Source: an uncultured Arcobacter sp. (lineage in GTDB: Bacteria > Campylobacterota > Campylobacteria > Campylobacterales > Arcobacteraceae). From it: 8,578 bases of DNA. The stretch lies in NCBI GenBank assembly GCA_913054415.1, contig CAJXII010000065.1, positions 1-8,578 on the forward strand, read 5' to 3'. A program made the translations under genes and the position numbers. The stretch's first letter is position 1, and the number at the start of each line of letters is the position of its first letter. The notes beneath the pieces are model-generated. The model searched no databases and had not been told where the DNA came from. It saw only the letters and a program-made list of their open reading frames with translations. Below are positions 1-6,414 of the stretch, in pieces.

Positions 1-1
1 T

Positions 2-502
2 ATTAAATCAAATTACAAAAAGAGCAATATCAAATTTAATATATCTCAAATAAATGTAAGAAGATTAAATAAAAAATTAGCACTTTTGACAAAATATGAG
101 ATTATAGAAGATGATAAAACTGAAAAATTAAAAAAACAGGAACAACAAAAACTTATAAAAGAAAAGAATAAACAACTTGAAGAATTTGCTTCACACAATA
201 AAGAGGAATCATTAACTAAAACTAACAATAAAAAACCTACGAAAAAAATTCTAAAAAGTTTTATTACTATGCCTACACTTAGTATCCAAAAATATAAAAC
301 ATTTATAAAAGATGCCAAAGCCATACATGCAAATCTATCAATATGTAAAGATAAGATAGGTAAAACCCATATCTATATAGGACCTTTTGCAACAAAAGTC
401 AATAGAGATATGTTATTTACCACACTTCAACCAAAACTAGCTAGAAAATGTAAAAAGCTAGATATTACTATGGAAGATTTTAATAAAAATTGTAAATTTT
501 AA
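2..502 (+). CDS. Partial CDS (5' end outside window): charged coiled-coil-like protein with a possible SPOR-like C-terminus
   Basis: The frame is open from the first complete codon at position 2 to the TAA at 500-502, giving 166 visible residues with no stop, so the N-terminus lies left of the window. A TTG at 86 could be read as a start, but it has no Shine-Dalgarno sequence and the coding frame continues upstream of it. Visible residues about 31-75 are rich in Lys, Glu and Gln and look like a coiled coil or flexible linker. The last ~70 residues contain a THIYIGPFATK stretch followed by a helix-like segment. That resembles the second strand (GPF) and helix of SPOR domains, which bind peptidoglycan lacking stem peptides. 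The similarity is by eye only, and no signal peptide or membrane segment is visible because the N-terminus is missing. It is convergent with greA, with 17 bp between the two stops. I do not recognise a specific gene. Confidence 0.6.
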   Translation: MKSNYKKSNIKFNISQINVRRLNKKLALLTKYEIIEDDKTEKLKKQEQQKLIKEKNKQLEEFASHNKEESLTKTNNKKPTKKILKSFITMPTLSIQKYKTFIKDAKAIHANLSICKDKIGKTHIYIGPFATKVNRDMLFTTLQPKLARKCKKLDITMEDFNKNCKF

Positions 503-510
503 TTTGAGAG

Positions 511-551
511 AAAAAAGAATTAAAAAGGTTGATACTCTATATTATCAACCT
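511..551 (-). terminator. Intrinsic terminator overlapping the 3' end of greA
   Basis: Read on the minus strand, AGGTTGATA (551-543) and TATCAACCT (534-526) form a perfect 9-bp stem around an 8-nt loop. It is followed at once by a T-rich tract (TTTTAATTCTTTTTT, 525-511). The stem lies inside greA, covering the codons for the last residues (about EVDNIEYQP), and the TAA stop sits in the T tract. It would end the rpsA-serA-efp-greA transcript. In the opposite direction the hairpin is followed by a sequence with no real T run, so it is a weaker terminator for the plus-strand gene ending at 502. Confidence 0.8.
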
Positions 552-999
552 CAAATTCTCTAGTGCCTCCAGGTAAATTAGCTGTAAATTCATCACCCTC
601 TTCTTTACCTAAAAGTTGTTTTGCAAGTGGAGAGTTAAACGAGATAATACCTTTATCTGGATCGCTGTCTAAACTACTACCTATTGTATAAGTTATCTCT
701 TCATCAGTTTTAGTATCTATAATAGTAACAGTTGATCCAAAACTAACTTTAGTATGAGCCAATGAAGCAGGATCTACAATTACTGCACGAGTAACCATAT
801 CTTCAACTTCTGCTATTTTTTTCTCAATATTAGCTTGATCCTCTTTTGCAGCATGATATTCAGCATTCTCTTTTAGATCACCTAATTGTCTTGCTTCATC
901 AACCGCTTTTATAATTTTTGGTCGTTGAACTAACTTCATATCATTTAAAAGTGCTGTTAATTTATCATATCCAGCACTTGTCATTGGTTCTTTATGCAC
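520..999 (-). CDS. greA: Transcription elongation factor GreA
   Basis: GreA enters the secondary channel of RNA polymerase and stimulates cleavage of the 3' end of backtracked RNA, releasing stalled complexes. The 159-residue length matches the family (~158). The N-terminal coiled-coil hairpin spans about residues 8-75. The conserved tip is GDLKENAEYHAA at 40-51, with the two acidic residues Asp41 and Glu44 that help hold the catalytic Mg2+. The C-terminal FKBP-like domain (about 80-159) carries the typical NSPLAKQLLGKEEGDE segment and the PGG turn. The start is a GTG at 999-997, preceded by AGGA about 8 nt upstream; the next in-frame ATG (Met6) would cut into the family's usual N-terminus. 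It is last in the rpsA operon, 16 bp after efp, and its final codons form the operon terminator. Identification is firm. Confidence 0.97.
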   Translation of the reverse strand: MHKEPMTSAGYDKLTALLNDMKLVQRPKIIKAVDEARQLGDLKENAEYHAAKEDQANIEKKIAEVEDMVTRAVIVDPASLAHTKVSFGSTVTIIDTKTDEEITYTIGSSLDSDPDKGIISFNSPLAKQLLGKEEGDEFTANLPGGTREFEVDNIEYQPF

Positions 1000-1015
1000 G
1001 ATTTTTTCCTAAGAC

Positions 1016-1576
1016 CTATTTTACTTTTTCCAGATATTCACCTGTTCTAGTATCACATTTAATAACTTCACCCTCTAAGATATGAAATGGTATCTGCACA
1101 ACTGCACCAGATTCTAAAGTAGCTGGTTTTTTACCACCTTGAGAATCCCCTTTGAAGTTTGGTGGAGTTTCTACAATTTTAAGCTCAACTGTCATAGGTG
1201 GTTCAACTGTAATAGCTTCACCTTTATAAAACATCATATCAACATTCATACCATCTATGATCCATTTTGCTGTATCACCTACTTGCTCGTAAGTTAATCC
1301 AATTTGATCATAAGTATTTACATCCATAAATTGTAACATCTCACCATCATCATACAAAAATTGCATAGTTTTTTGCTCTAAATCTGGAGACTCAAATTTA
1401 TCTCCAGCATGAAAAGTTTTTTCTATTGTTTTACCGTTTAAAAAGTTTCTGATTTTACATCTTACAAATGCAGCACCTTTACCAGGTTTTACATGTGCAT
1501 ATTCTGTAACTTTATATGGAATACCATCAACTTCTATTTTTAAACCTTTTTTTAAATCACTCATACCAAGTGCCAT
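1016..1576 (-). CDS. efp: Translation elongation factor P
   Basis: EF-P binds between the P and E sites of the ribosome and relieves stalling at polyproline stretches. The 186 residues fit the three-domain family: a KOW-like N domain (about 5-64), a central OB domain (about 69-128) and a C-terminal OB domain (about 130-186). The C-terminal domain has the family signature in KPATLESG...DTRTGEY (150-181). The domain I loop reads KPGKGAA, with Lys33 at the position that receives beta-lysine in E. coli EF-P. A Lys here argues against the Arg-rhamnosylation (EarP) route; whether and how it is modified cannot be told, as no modification gene is in the window. The start at 1576 is chosen over Met5 because it has an ideal SD and matches the MA-x-GMS N-terminus I recall from Helicobacter EF-P. 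It lies 9 bp after serA and 16 bp before greA. Confidence 0.97.
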   Translation of the reverse strand: MALGMSDLKKGLKIEVDGIPYKVTEYAHVKPGKGAAFVRCKIRNFLNGKTIEKTFHAGDKFESPDLEQKTMQFLYDDGEMLQFMDVNTYDQIGLTYEQVGDTAKWIIDGMNVDMMFYKGEAITVEPPMTVELKIVETPPNFKGDSQGGKKPATLESGAVVQIPFHILEGEVIKCDTRTGEYLEKVK

Positions 1577-1581
1577 ATCTT

Positions 1582-1588
1582 CTCCTTA
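1582..1588 (-). promoter_or_regulatory. Shine-Dalgarno of efp overlapping the serA stop codon
   Basis: On the minus strand the serA stop TAA (1588-1586) runs directly into GGAG, giving TAAGGAG with its last base 5 nt from the efp ATG. Ribosomes ending serA therefore uncover or occupy the efp binding site, so translational coupling is likely. The site also supports the 1576 start for efp. Confidence 0.8.
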
Positions 1589-3172
1589 TATCTTCACAAA
1601 GCAAACTGTTTTTGCTGCTTCTAAATCTTCAAGTTTTGCTATAATATCTTTTGAGACATTGTTATCTACAATAATAACTGCCAATGCTTCATCTTTTTTT
1701 CTACCAAGTCTAAAATCAGATATATTTATACCATTGTCACCCAATATTTTACCAACAGATCCTATCACACCTGGAACATCTGAATTTGTAAATAATATCA
1801 TTTGACCTTTTGGTTCTATATCCATAGCAAAATCGTTAATAGCTATTATTCTTTGAACATCTTCATTAAAAATAGTTCCACTTAATCTATTTACACTATT
1901 TTGTGTAGTTACTTTTACAGATACCATATTTTTGTATCCACTTATATTTGAAGATACTTTTGTTTTTATTTTTATATCTCTCTCATTTGCTATAAAAGTT
2001 GCATTTACATAGTTGATATTTTCATCACCTAACGATCTAGTCAATGCTCCCACAATAGCAAAAGTTGATAAACTTTCACAATAATTAGCTATATCTCCCT
2101 CAGCTTCTATCTCAATAGATTTGATAGCTTGTTTATCCATTTGAGATATTACAAATGCCATCTTTTGAGTAAGTTCTAAATATGGTTTTACAAATGATGG
2201 AATTTTGGTCTCATCTATTGGAAGATTTAAAGCATGTGGATAACCTATACCTCTTGCAGCTTCAAGTGCATTATTTGCAGCTTGTGTTGCTATTTTGTAT
2301 TGAGATTCTACTGTATTTGCTCCAAGATGTGCTGTTACTATAATATTTGGCAGATCTAGTAGTTTGTTGTCTATTGCTGGTTCTTTGTTGAATACATCGA
2401 TCCCTGCCATAGCAATTTTACCAGATTTTAATCCATCATAAAGTGCATCTTCATTGTATAATCCACCCCTTGCACAGTTGATTAAAATAACACCATCTTT
2501 CATCTTAGCGATCTCATTAGTATCTATCATATCTATAGTTTCACTATTTTTTGGAGTATGGATAGTAATTATATCACATGCTAAAATATCATCAAAATTT
2601 GTAGTATATGTAACACCTAGATCTGTAGCTTTTGAGGAATCGATATATGGGTCATAAGTGATCACATCCATCTCAAAAGATTTTGCTCTTAGTGCAACTC
2701 TATGTCCAATATTTCCAAACCCAATAACACCTAATTTTTTACCATAAAGCTCTTGACCATACCAATCTTCTCTTTTCCAAATTCTTTGATCTTTAAGTTG
2801 TGCATGAGCATAAGGCATCTTTCTCATACAAGAAAGCATATGTGTCATTGTAAGTTCTGTAGCAGCTATAGTATTTGCAGTTGGAACATTCATAGCAATA
2901 ATACCTTGTTTGCTACAACCATCCATATCTACATTATCATATCCAACACCAGCACGAACTACTGCTTTTAGATTTTGTGCTGCTGCTAAAAATTTAGCAT
3001 CTACATCTGTTGAACTTCTAGTTATCGCTACAGTTGCATCTTTTATCACATCTAAAAGTGCAGTTTTATCTATATTAGCAGCATATACATAATTTATATC
3101 TTCACTATTTTTTAAAATTTCCAATCCACTTTCGTGGATATGGTCACATACTACAATAGTAGGTTTATTCAT
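1586..3172 (-). CDS. serA: D-3-phosphoglycerate dehydrogenase (long, ACT-containing form)
   Basis: Catalyses NAD-dependent oxidation of 3-phosphoglycerate to 3-phosphohydroxypyruvate, the first step of serine synthesis in the cytoplasm. The 528 residues fit the long (type I) form. The order is an N-terminal substrate-binding part (1-100), a Rossmann nucleotide-binding domain (about 100-290) with GFGNIG at 151-156 and Asp174 in YDPY after the second strand, a C-terminal return to the substrate domain, an intervening ASB-type domain (about 320-450) and a regulatory ACT domain (about 457-528). Expected catalytic residues are present: Arg235 in NCARGG, Glu264 in NKEP and His282 in TAHLGANT. The ACT domain carries the DVPGVIGSVGKIL turn typical of serine-binding ACT domains, so serine feedback is possible but not shown. 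It starts 17 bp after rpsA, with AGGAT 8 nt before the ATG. The rpsA-serA pairing is known in Campylobacterota. Confidence 0.97.
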   Translation of the reverse strand: MNKPTIVVCDHIHESGLEILKNSEDINYVYAANIDKTALLDVIKDATVAITRSSTDVDAKFLAAAQNLKAVVRAGVGYDNVDMDGCSKQGIIAMNVPTANTIAATELTMTHMLSCMRKMPYAHAQLKDQRIWKREDWYGQELYGKKLGVIGFGNIGHRVALRAKSFEMDVITYDPYIDSSKATDLGVTYTTNFDDILACDIITIHTPKNSETIDMIDTNEIAKMKDGVILINCARGGLYNEDALYDGLKSGKIAMAGIDVFNKEPAIDNKLLDLPNIIVTAHLGANTVESQYKIATQAANNALEAARGIGYPHALNLPIDETKIPSFVKPYLELTQKMAFVISQMDKQAIKSIEIEAEGDIANYCESLSTFAIVGALTRSLGDENINYVNATFIANERDIKIKTKVSSNISGYKNMVSVKVTTQNSVNRLSGTIFNEDVQRIIAINDFAMDIEPKGQMILFTNSDVPGVIGSVGKILGDNGINISDFRLGRKKDEALAVIIVDNNVSKDIIAKLEDLEAAKTVCFVKI

Positions 3173-3189
3173 TATATTTTATCCTATAT

Positions 3190-4851
3190 CTATTTTTTTA
3201 ATTGTCCAGCTAATGCATCACCTAAAGTCATAGATGTATCATCATTTACTGCACTTAAAGCATCTCTTTGTTTTTGACTTTCAAGTCTTCTACAAGATAA
3301 TCTAACTCTATTTTTTTGTCTATCAATATTTACTACAACAGATTCTATATCATCACCTATTTTTAGTGGTTCATCCTCTTCTGTTTGTTTTAATAGATCC
3401 TCTTTTCTGATCAATCCATCAAGATTATCATTTAGTTTTACAAATACACCAAAATCTTTAATATCTTTGATTGGTGCAGTAATAATATCTCCGTTTTTGT
3501 GTTCTTTTGCAAATATATCTGCTGGTGAATCAGTAAATGATTTTAAGCTTAATGAGATATTTTCTTTCTCTTTATCTATTTTGATAATTTTAGCTTCAAC
3601 CTCATCACCTTTTTTAAACAACTCTTTACATTTTACTTTGTTGTCCCAACTTGCTTCCTCATTATGCAATAATCCATCTACTGCACCAAGGTTGATAAAT
3701 GCACCAAAATCTGTCAATGTAGCAACAGTTCCTTTAACTACATCTCCTACTTTGTGCTCTTTGATAAATTGATTAAATGGTTTCTCTTGAAGATTTTTTA
3801 AACTTACTCTTAATTTTCTTTTATCACAATCTAAATCTATCACTTCAACATTGATCTCATCACCAATATTTAGATAATCTTTTGGAGATTTTACATTTTT
3901 GTTCCAAGATATTTCAGATATATGAAGTAATCCTTCTATATCATTTCCTAAATCTACAAATGCACCGTAAGATTCAAAGTTTGATACAGTTACAGTAATA
4001 GTATCTCCAACTTCTAACTCACCTCTCATCTCTTCCCAAGGATTTGATTGTGCAGCTTTGATAGATAATGATAAATGACCTTTTTCTTTATTGTAATCTT
4101 TAATCACAACAACTACTTCATCACCTTCATTATAATATTTTGATGGATTAACAGGACCTTTATAACTAATCTCATTGTAATTAACTAGCCCATCAACTCC
4201 ACCGATGTCTACAAACATACCGTAAGATGTGATTTTTTTAATAACTCCAACTTTTGGCTCATTGTTTTCCATAAGTTTAGCTATAGTTTCCTCTTTATTT
4301 TTTTGATAATCTTCAATTAGTTTTCTTCTTGAAATCACAATACTAGAAGTTTCTGGTTTTACAGATAATACAACTGCTTTAATCTTCTTACCAACTGCAC
4401 CTATTGCTTTTAAAAATCCTTGTGCCATAGGCATAAAATATTCTAAACCTTCGCTATCTTCTACAACAAAACCTGCTCTATTTTTAACACTTACTACTGT
4501 TCCCTCTACTATTAAGTTTTCAGGATTTTCACCGTGTTCTTTTACAAAGTTCTCAAATTTTTCTTGTTGTAAAACTTTTTTATAAGATATAGTAGGTCTT
4601 TCACCTCTATTGCTTACAAGCATAACTTTTATCTTATCTCCAGCTGAATACTTAACTTCACCATTTACTGTAATTTCTGATATATGTAATTTACCTTCAC
4701 TTTTTTGTCCAACATCTACTAAAACATCATCTGCATTAATTGCAGCTATTACACCCTCTACGATTGTGTTGTTTTGTGTTTTTTGTTCACTAGCCTCGAA
4801 CATTGCCGCGAAGTTTTCATCTTCACCAATTTCAATATCTTCAAATTTCAT
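3190..4851 (-). CDS. rpsA: Small ribosomal subunit protein S1 (six S1 domains)
   Basis: S1 binds mRNA leaders and helps load them on the 30S subunit. From the ATG at 4851 the protein has 553 residues, close to the ~556 I recall for Helicobacter and Campylobacter S1. Six S1 (OB-fold) repeats can be followed, at about 28-92, 112-177, 198-265, 281-352, 368-438 and 453-523. Repeats 3-5 are the most canonical (SYGMFVDIG, SYGAFVDLG, DFGAFINLG). Repeats 1 and 2 are divergent, as expected for the ribosome-binding part. An in-frame ATG at 4908 would add 19 residues, but it lies inside the TATAAT promoter and has no SD. The 4851 ATG has AAGGGA 8 nt upstream, and the N-terminus MKFEDIEIGEDENFAAM is acidic like its relatives. 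It is first in the rpsA-serA-efp-greA operon and divergent from pgk. Confidence 0.96.
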   Translation of the reverse strand: MKFEDIEIGEDENFAAMFEASEQKTQNNTIVEGVIAAINADDVLVDVGQKSEGKLHISEITVNGEVKYSAGDKIKVMLVSNRGERPTISYKKVLQQEKFENFVKEHGENPENLIVEGTVVSVKNRAGFVVEDSEGLEYFMPMAQGFLKAIGAVGKKIKAVVLSVKPETSSIVISRRKLIEDYQKNKEETIAKLMENNEPKVGVIKKITSYGMFVDIGGVDGLVNYNEISYKGPVNPSKYYNEGDEVVVVIKDYNKEKGHLSLSIKAAQSNPWEEMRGELEVGDTITVTVSNFESYGAFVDLGNDIEGLLHISEISWNKNVKSPKDYLNIGDEINVEVIDLDCDKRKLRVSLKNLQEKPFNQFIKEHKVGDVVKGTVATLTDFGAFINLGAVDGLLHNEEASWDNKVKCKELFKKGDEVEAKIIKIDKEKENISLSLKSFTDSPADIFAKEHKNGDIITAPIKDIKDFGVFVKLNDNLDGLIRKEDLLKQTEEDEPLKIGDDIESVVVNIDRQKNRVRLSCRRLESQKQRDALSAVNDDTSMTLGDALAGQLKK

Positions 4852-4869
4852 CTTTACTTTCCCTTGTTG

Positions 4870-4887
4870 ATGCCCTTTTCTAGGCAC
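4870..4887 (-). promoter_or_regulatory. Short hairpin in the predicted rpsA 5' UTR
   Basis: On the minus strand GUGCCU (4887-4882) can pair with GGGCAU (4875-4870) around AGAAAA, using four Watson-Crick pairs and two G-U pairs. It is a relatively GC-rich patch in an AT-rich leader and ends just before the SD (4865-4860). E. coli rpsA is autoregulated through structure in its leader, so a similar role is possible here, but that is inference and the stem is short. Confidence 0.35.
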
Positions 4888-4906
4888 GCCTTTATTTTGA
4901 ACAATC

Positions 4907-4912
4907 ATTATA
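4907..4912 (-). promoter_or_regulatory. Predicted sigma70 -10 box of the rpsA-serA-efp-greA operon
   Basis: The minus strand reads AGCTATAATG, a perfect TATAAT preceded by G-N as in the extended -10 pattern common in Campylobacterota. There is no clear -35, which is usual in that group; the upstream stretch is A/T-rich with T runs. Transcription would start near 4900, giving a leader of about 50 nt before the rpsA ATG at 4851. The box contains the ATG at 4908-4906, which therefore cannot be the translation start if this promoter is used. Confidence 0.65.
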
Positions 4913-4924
4913 GCTAAATTTTGC

Positions 4925-4944
4925 TTTATTTATTTTGAAATAAA
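4925..4944. repeat. Small A/T inverted repeat in the rpsA-pgk divergent region
   Basis: TTTATTT (4925-4931) and AAATAAA (4938-4944) are perfect 7-bp inverted arms around ATTTTG. It sits about where the -35 region of the rpsA promoter would be, so it could be an operator. The arms are only A and T in an A/T-rich spacer, so chance is quite possible. Confidence 0.25.
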
Positions 4945-4986
4945 ACTATTTTTAAATAATTATCAATTTATTAAGTTCAAATAAGT

Positions 4987-4992
4987 TATAAT
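4987..4992 (+). promoter_or_regulatory. Predicted sigma70 -10 box of pgk
   Basis: AAGTTATAAT ends in a perfect TATAAT with a G two bases before it, matching the form of the rpsA box on the other strand. No convincing -35 is present. Transcription would start near 4999, leaving a leader of about 20 nt that includes the SD AGGAG at 5009-5013, 5 nt before the pgk ATG. The two -10 boxes lie back to back, 74 bp apart. Confidence 0.65.
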
Positions 4993-5018
4993 TACAATAA
5001 ATATTAGTAGGAGTAATA

Positions 5019-6212
5019 ATGAATCTACAAGAGATAAACAACATAGATATAGCTAGTAAAAAAGTTTTTCTAAGATGTGATTTTAATGTCCCTGTTGATG
5101 AATACCAAAACATCACAGATGATAGAAGAATAAAAAGTGCTTTGAATACTATACGATACTGTATCGATCAAGATTGTGCTGTTATCATAGCTAGTCATTT
5201 TGGACGACCAAAAAATGGATTTGAGAAAAAATTTAGTCTAAGACCTGTAAAACAAAGACTGAAAACACTACTTAAAATGGATATTAAATTAGCTCCAAGT
5301 ATTATTTGTGATGAGACTTTAGCTATGGCAAAAGATCTACAATGTGGTGAAATTATGTTTTTGGAAAATATGAGATTTGAAGAGGGTGAAACAAAAAATG
5401 ACCCACAACTAGCTAAAACTCTAGCTTCTATGGCAGATATATATATCAATGATGCTTTTGGGGTATCACATAGAGCTCATGCTTCAGTAGAAGGGATCGC
5501 TCAATATTTTGATATAGAGCATAAAGCAGCTGGATTTTTACTAGCAAAAGAAATCAAATATTTCTCACATATCATCAAAGAACCAAAACGACCATTTGTA
5601 AGTATAGTAGGTGGTAGTAAAGTAAGTGGAAAACTACAAGCACTATATAATCTAGTGCCAAAAGTAGATAAAATCATCATAGGTGGTGGTATGGCATTTA
5701 CATTTTTAAAAGCTTTAGGGTATGAAGTAGGAAACTCTTTGGTTGAAGATGAACTAATACCTGAAGCATTGAAGATTATGGATGAAGCAAAAGCAAAAGG
5801 GGTAAAATTTTATCTGCCTGTAGATGTGATTGCTGCTGAAGCATTTGATGCTGAAGCTTTTGCTAAAGCTGTGCCAATTCAAGAGATACCAAAAACTTGG
5901 ATGGGATTAGATATAGGTCCTGCTTCTGCTACACTATTCTCACTTGCACTTGATGATGCTCATACTATTTTATGGAATGGTCCTATGGGTGTGTATGAGA
6001 TGGATAAATTTGCAAAAGGAAGTTTTAAATTATCTCATGCTGTTGCAAATACTTATGCTACTACTGTTGTAGGTGGTGGAGATACTGCTGACCTTGTAAG
6101 AAGAACAGGCGATGAAGATGATATGACATTTATCTCTACTGGTGGTGGAGCTAGTTTAGAATTGATTGAAGGTAAAGTATTACCAGGTGTAAAAGCACTT
6201 TTAATAGATTAG
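5019..6212 (+). CDS. pgk: Phosphoglycerate kinase
   Basis: Interconverts 3-phosphoglycerate plus ATP and 1,3-bisphosphoglycerate plus ADP in cytoplasmic glycolysis or gluconeogenesis. The 397 residues match the family. The N-terminal substrate domain shows FLRCDFNVPVD (17-27), SHFGRPK (59-65), LENMRFEEGE (115-124) and NDAFGVSHRAHAS (144-156). The C-terminal nucleotide domain shows GGSKVSGK (198-205), GGGMAFTFL (222-230), WNGPMGVYE (319-327), GGGDTADL (352-359) and the C-terminal STGGGASLELIEG (373-385). The ATG has a strong SD. Many Campylobacterota have pgk beside gapdh and tpiA; here no glycolytic partner is in the window, and promoter and terminator frame it as a single-gene unit. It is divergent from the operon containing serA, whose enzyme draws on the same 3-phosphoglycerate pool. 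Nothing is missing or broken. Confidence 0.98.
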   Translation: MNLQEINNIDIASKKVFLRCDFNVPVDEYQNITDDRRIKSALNTIRYCIDQDCAVIIASHFGRPKNGFEKKFSLRPVKQRLKTLLKMDIKLAPSIICDETLAMAKDLQCGEIMFLENMRFEEGETKNDPQLAKTLASMADIYINDAFGVSHRAHASVEGIAQYFDIEHKAAGFLLAKEIKYFSHIIKEPKRPFVSIVGGSKVSGKLQALYNLVPKVDKIIIGGGMAFTFLKALGYEVGNSLVEDELIPEALKIMDEAKAKGVKFYLPVDVIAAEAFDAEAFAKAVPIQEIPKTWMGLDIGPASATLFSLALDDAHTILWNGPMGVYEMDKFAKGSFKLSHAVANTYATTVVGGGDTADLVRRTGDEDDMTFISTGGGASLELIEGKVLPGVKALLID

Positions 6213-6243
6213 TATCTAAAAGCTATTTTAGCTTTTAGATATT
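6211..6243. terminator. Shared hairpin between the convergent pgk and lipoprotein operons
   Basis: ATCTAAAAGCTA (6214-6225) and TAGCTTTTAGAT (6229-6240) are a perfect 12-bp inverted repeat around TTT. T6213-A6241 adds a pair, and 6212/6242 (G-U) and 6211/6243 (A-U) can extend it further. On the plus strand it is followed by a U-rich run (6241-6250), so it fits an intrinsic terminator for pgk. On the minus strand the following bases are less U-rich, so termination of the lipoprotein operon is less certain. The hairpin fills almost the whole space between the pgk stop (6210-6212) and the opposing stop (6247-6245). Confidence 0.85.
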
Positions 6244-6244
6244 C

Positions 6245-6403
6245 TTATTTAAGCTCTTTATATGCTTCATTTGCTCTAGTGCGAATTGCTTGACTATCTA
6301 TTTTATGCACCTCTTGTTTTTGAACAGGTGGATTATTTTTAGAACATCCAACAAATACTACTGATATAATAACTGCTATAAATATTAATACAACTTTTTT
6401 CAT
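6245..6403 (-). CDS. Small predicted lipoprotein, 52 aa
   Basis: A short gene of 52 codons with clear coding signs. The ATG at 6403-6401 has a strong SD (AAGGGGAT) about 5 nt upstream, placed in the 11-bp gap after the preceding gene. The N-terminus MKKVVLIFIAVIISVVFVGC has two lysines, a hydrophobic core and a lipobox-like VGC ending at Cys20, so signal peptidase II processing is predicted. The mature part is only 33 residues: a polar Pro/Gln/Lys segment, then a probably helical tail (DSQAIRTRANEAYKEL). The stop is followed one base later by the shared hairpin. It is last in a three-gene lipoprotein operon. I recognise no family. A role with the two lipoproteins upstream is inferred from position only. 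Phe at lipobox -3 is less common than Leu or Val. Confidence 0.75.
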   Translation of the reverse strand: MKKVVLIFIAVIISVVFVGCSKNNPPVQKQEVHKIDSQAIRTRANEAYKELK

Positions 6404-6414
6404 TTTATCCCCTT

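Noticed and set aside
86..502. TTG at 86 as the start of a complete 138-aa gene
   Set aside because: There is no SD, and the frame stays open with similar composition to the window edge, so the gene is better described as 5'-truncated.
1016..1564. Met5 of EF-P as the true start
   Set aside because: The SD is spaced for the ATG at 1576, and the MA-x-GMS N-terminus agrees with Helicobacter EF-P as I recall it.
2454..3092. Plus-strand open frames opposite serA
   Set aside because: They lie wholly within a well-conserved gene on the other strand, lack SDs and have no recognisable protein content. The same holds for frames opposite rpsA, pgk and the LPP20 gene.
3171..3176. TATAAT on the minus strand overlapping the serA ATG, as at rpsA
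   Set aside because: The serA SD lies upstream of it, the protein needs this Met (MNKPTIVVCD), and the gap to rpsA is 17 bp. It is most likely chance in A/T-rich DNA, and it shows that the rpsA promoter call rests on the whole context rather than on the hexamer alone.
4852..4908. 19-residue N-terminal extension of S1 or a short leader peptide
   Set aside because: The ATG falls inside the predicted -10 box and has no SD, so it would not be in the mRNA.
4950..4969. Fur-box-like stretch between rpsA and pgk
   Set aside because: Only a partial GATAATTATT resemblance, expected by chance in such A/T-rich sequence, and neither gene is a typical Fur target.
6213..6240. The 12-bp inverted repeat as a mobile-element end or attachment site
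   Set aside because: The arms are only 3 nt apart, it follows the pgk stop and precedes a U-rich run; a terminator explains it fully and no transposase is nearby.
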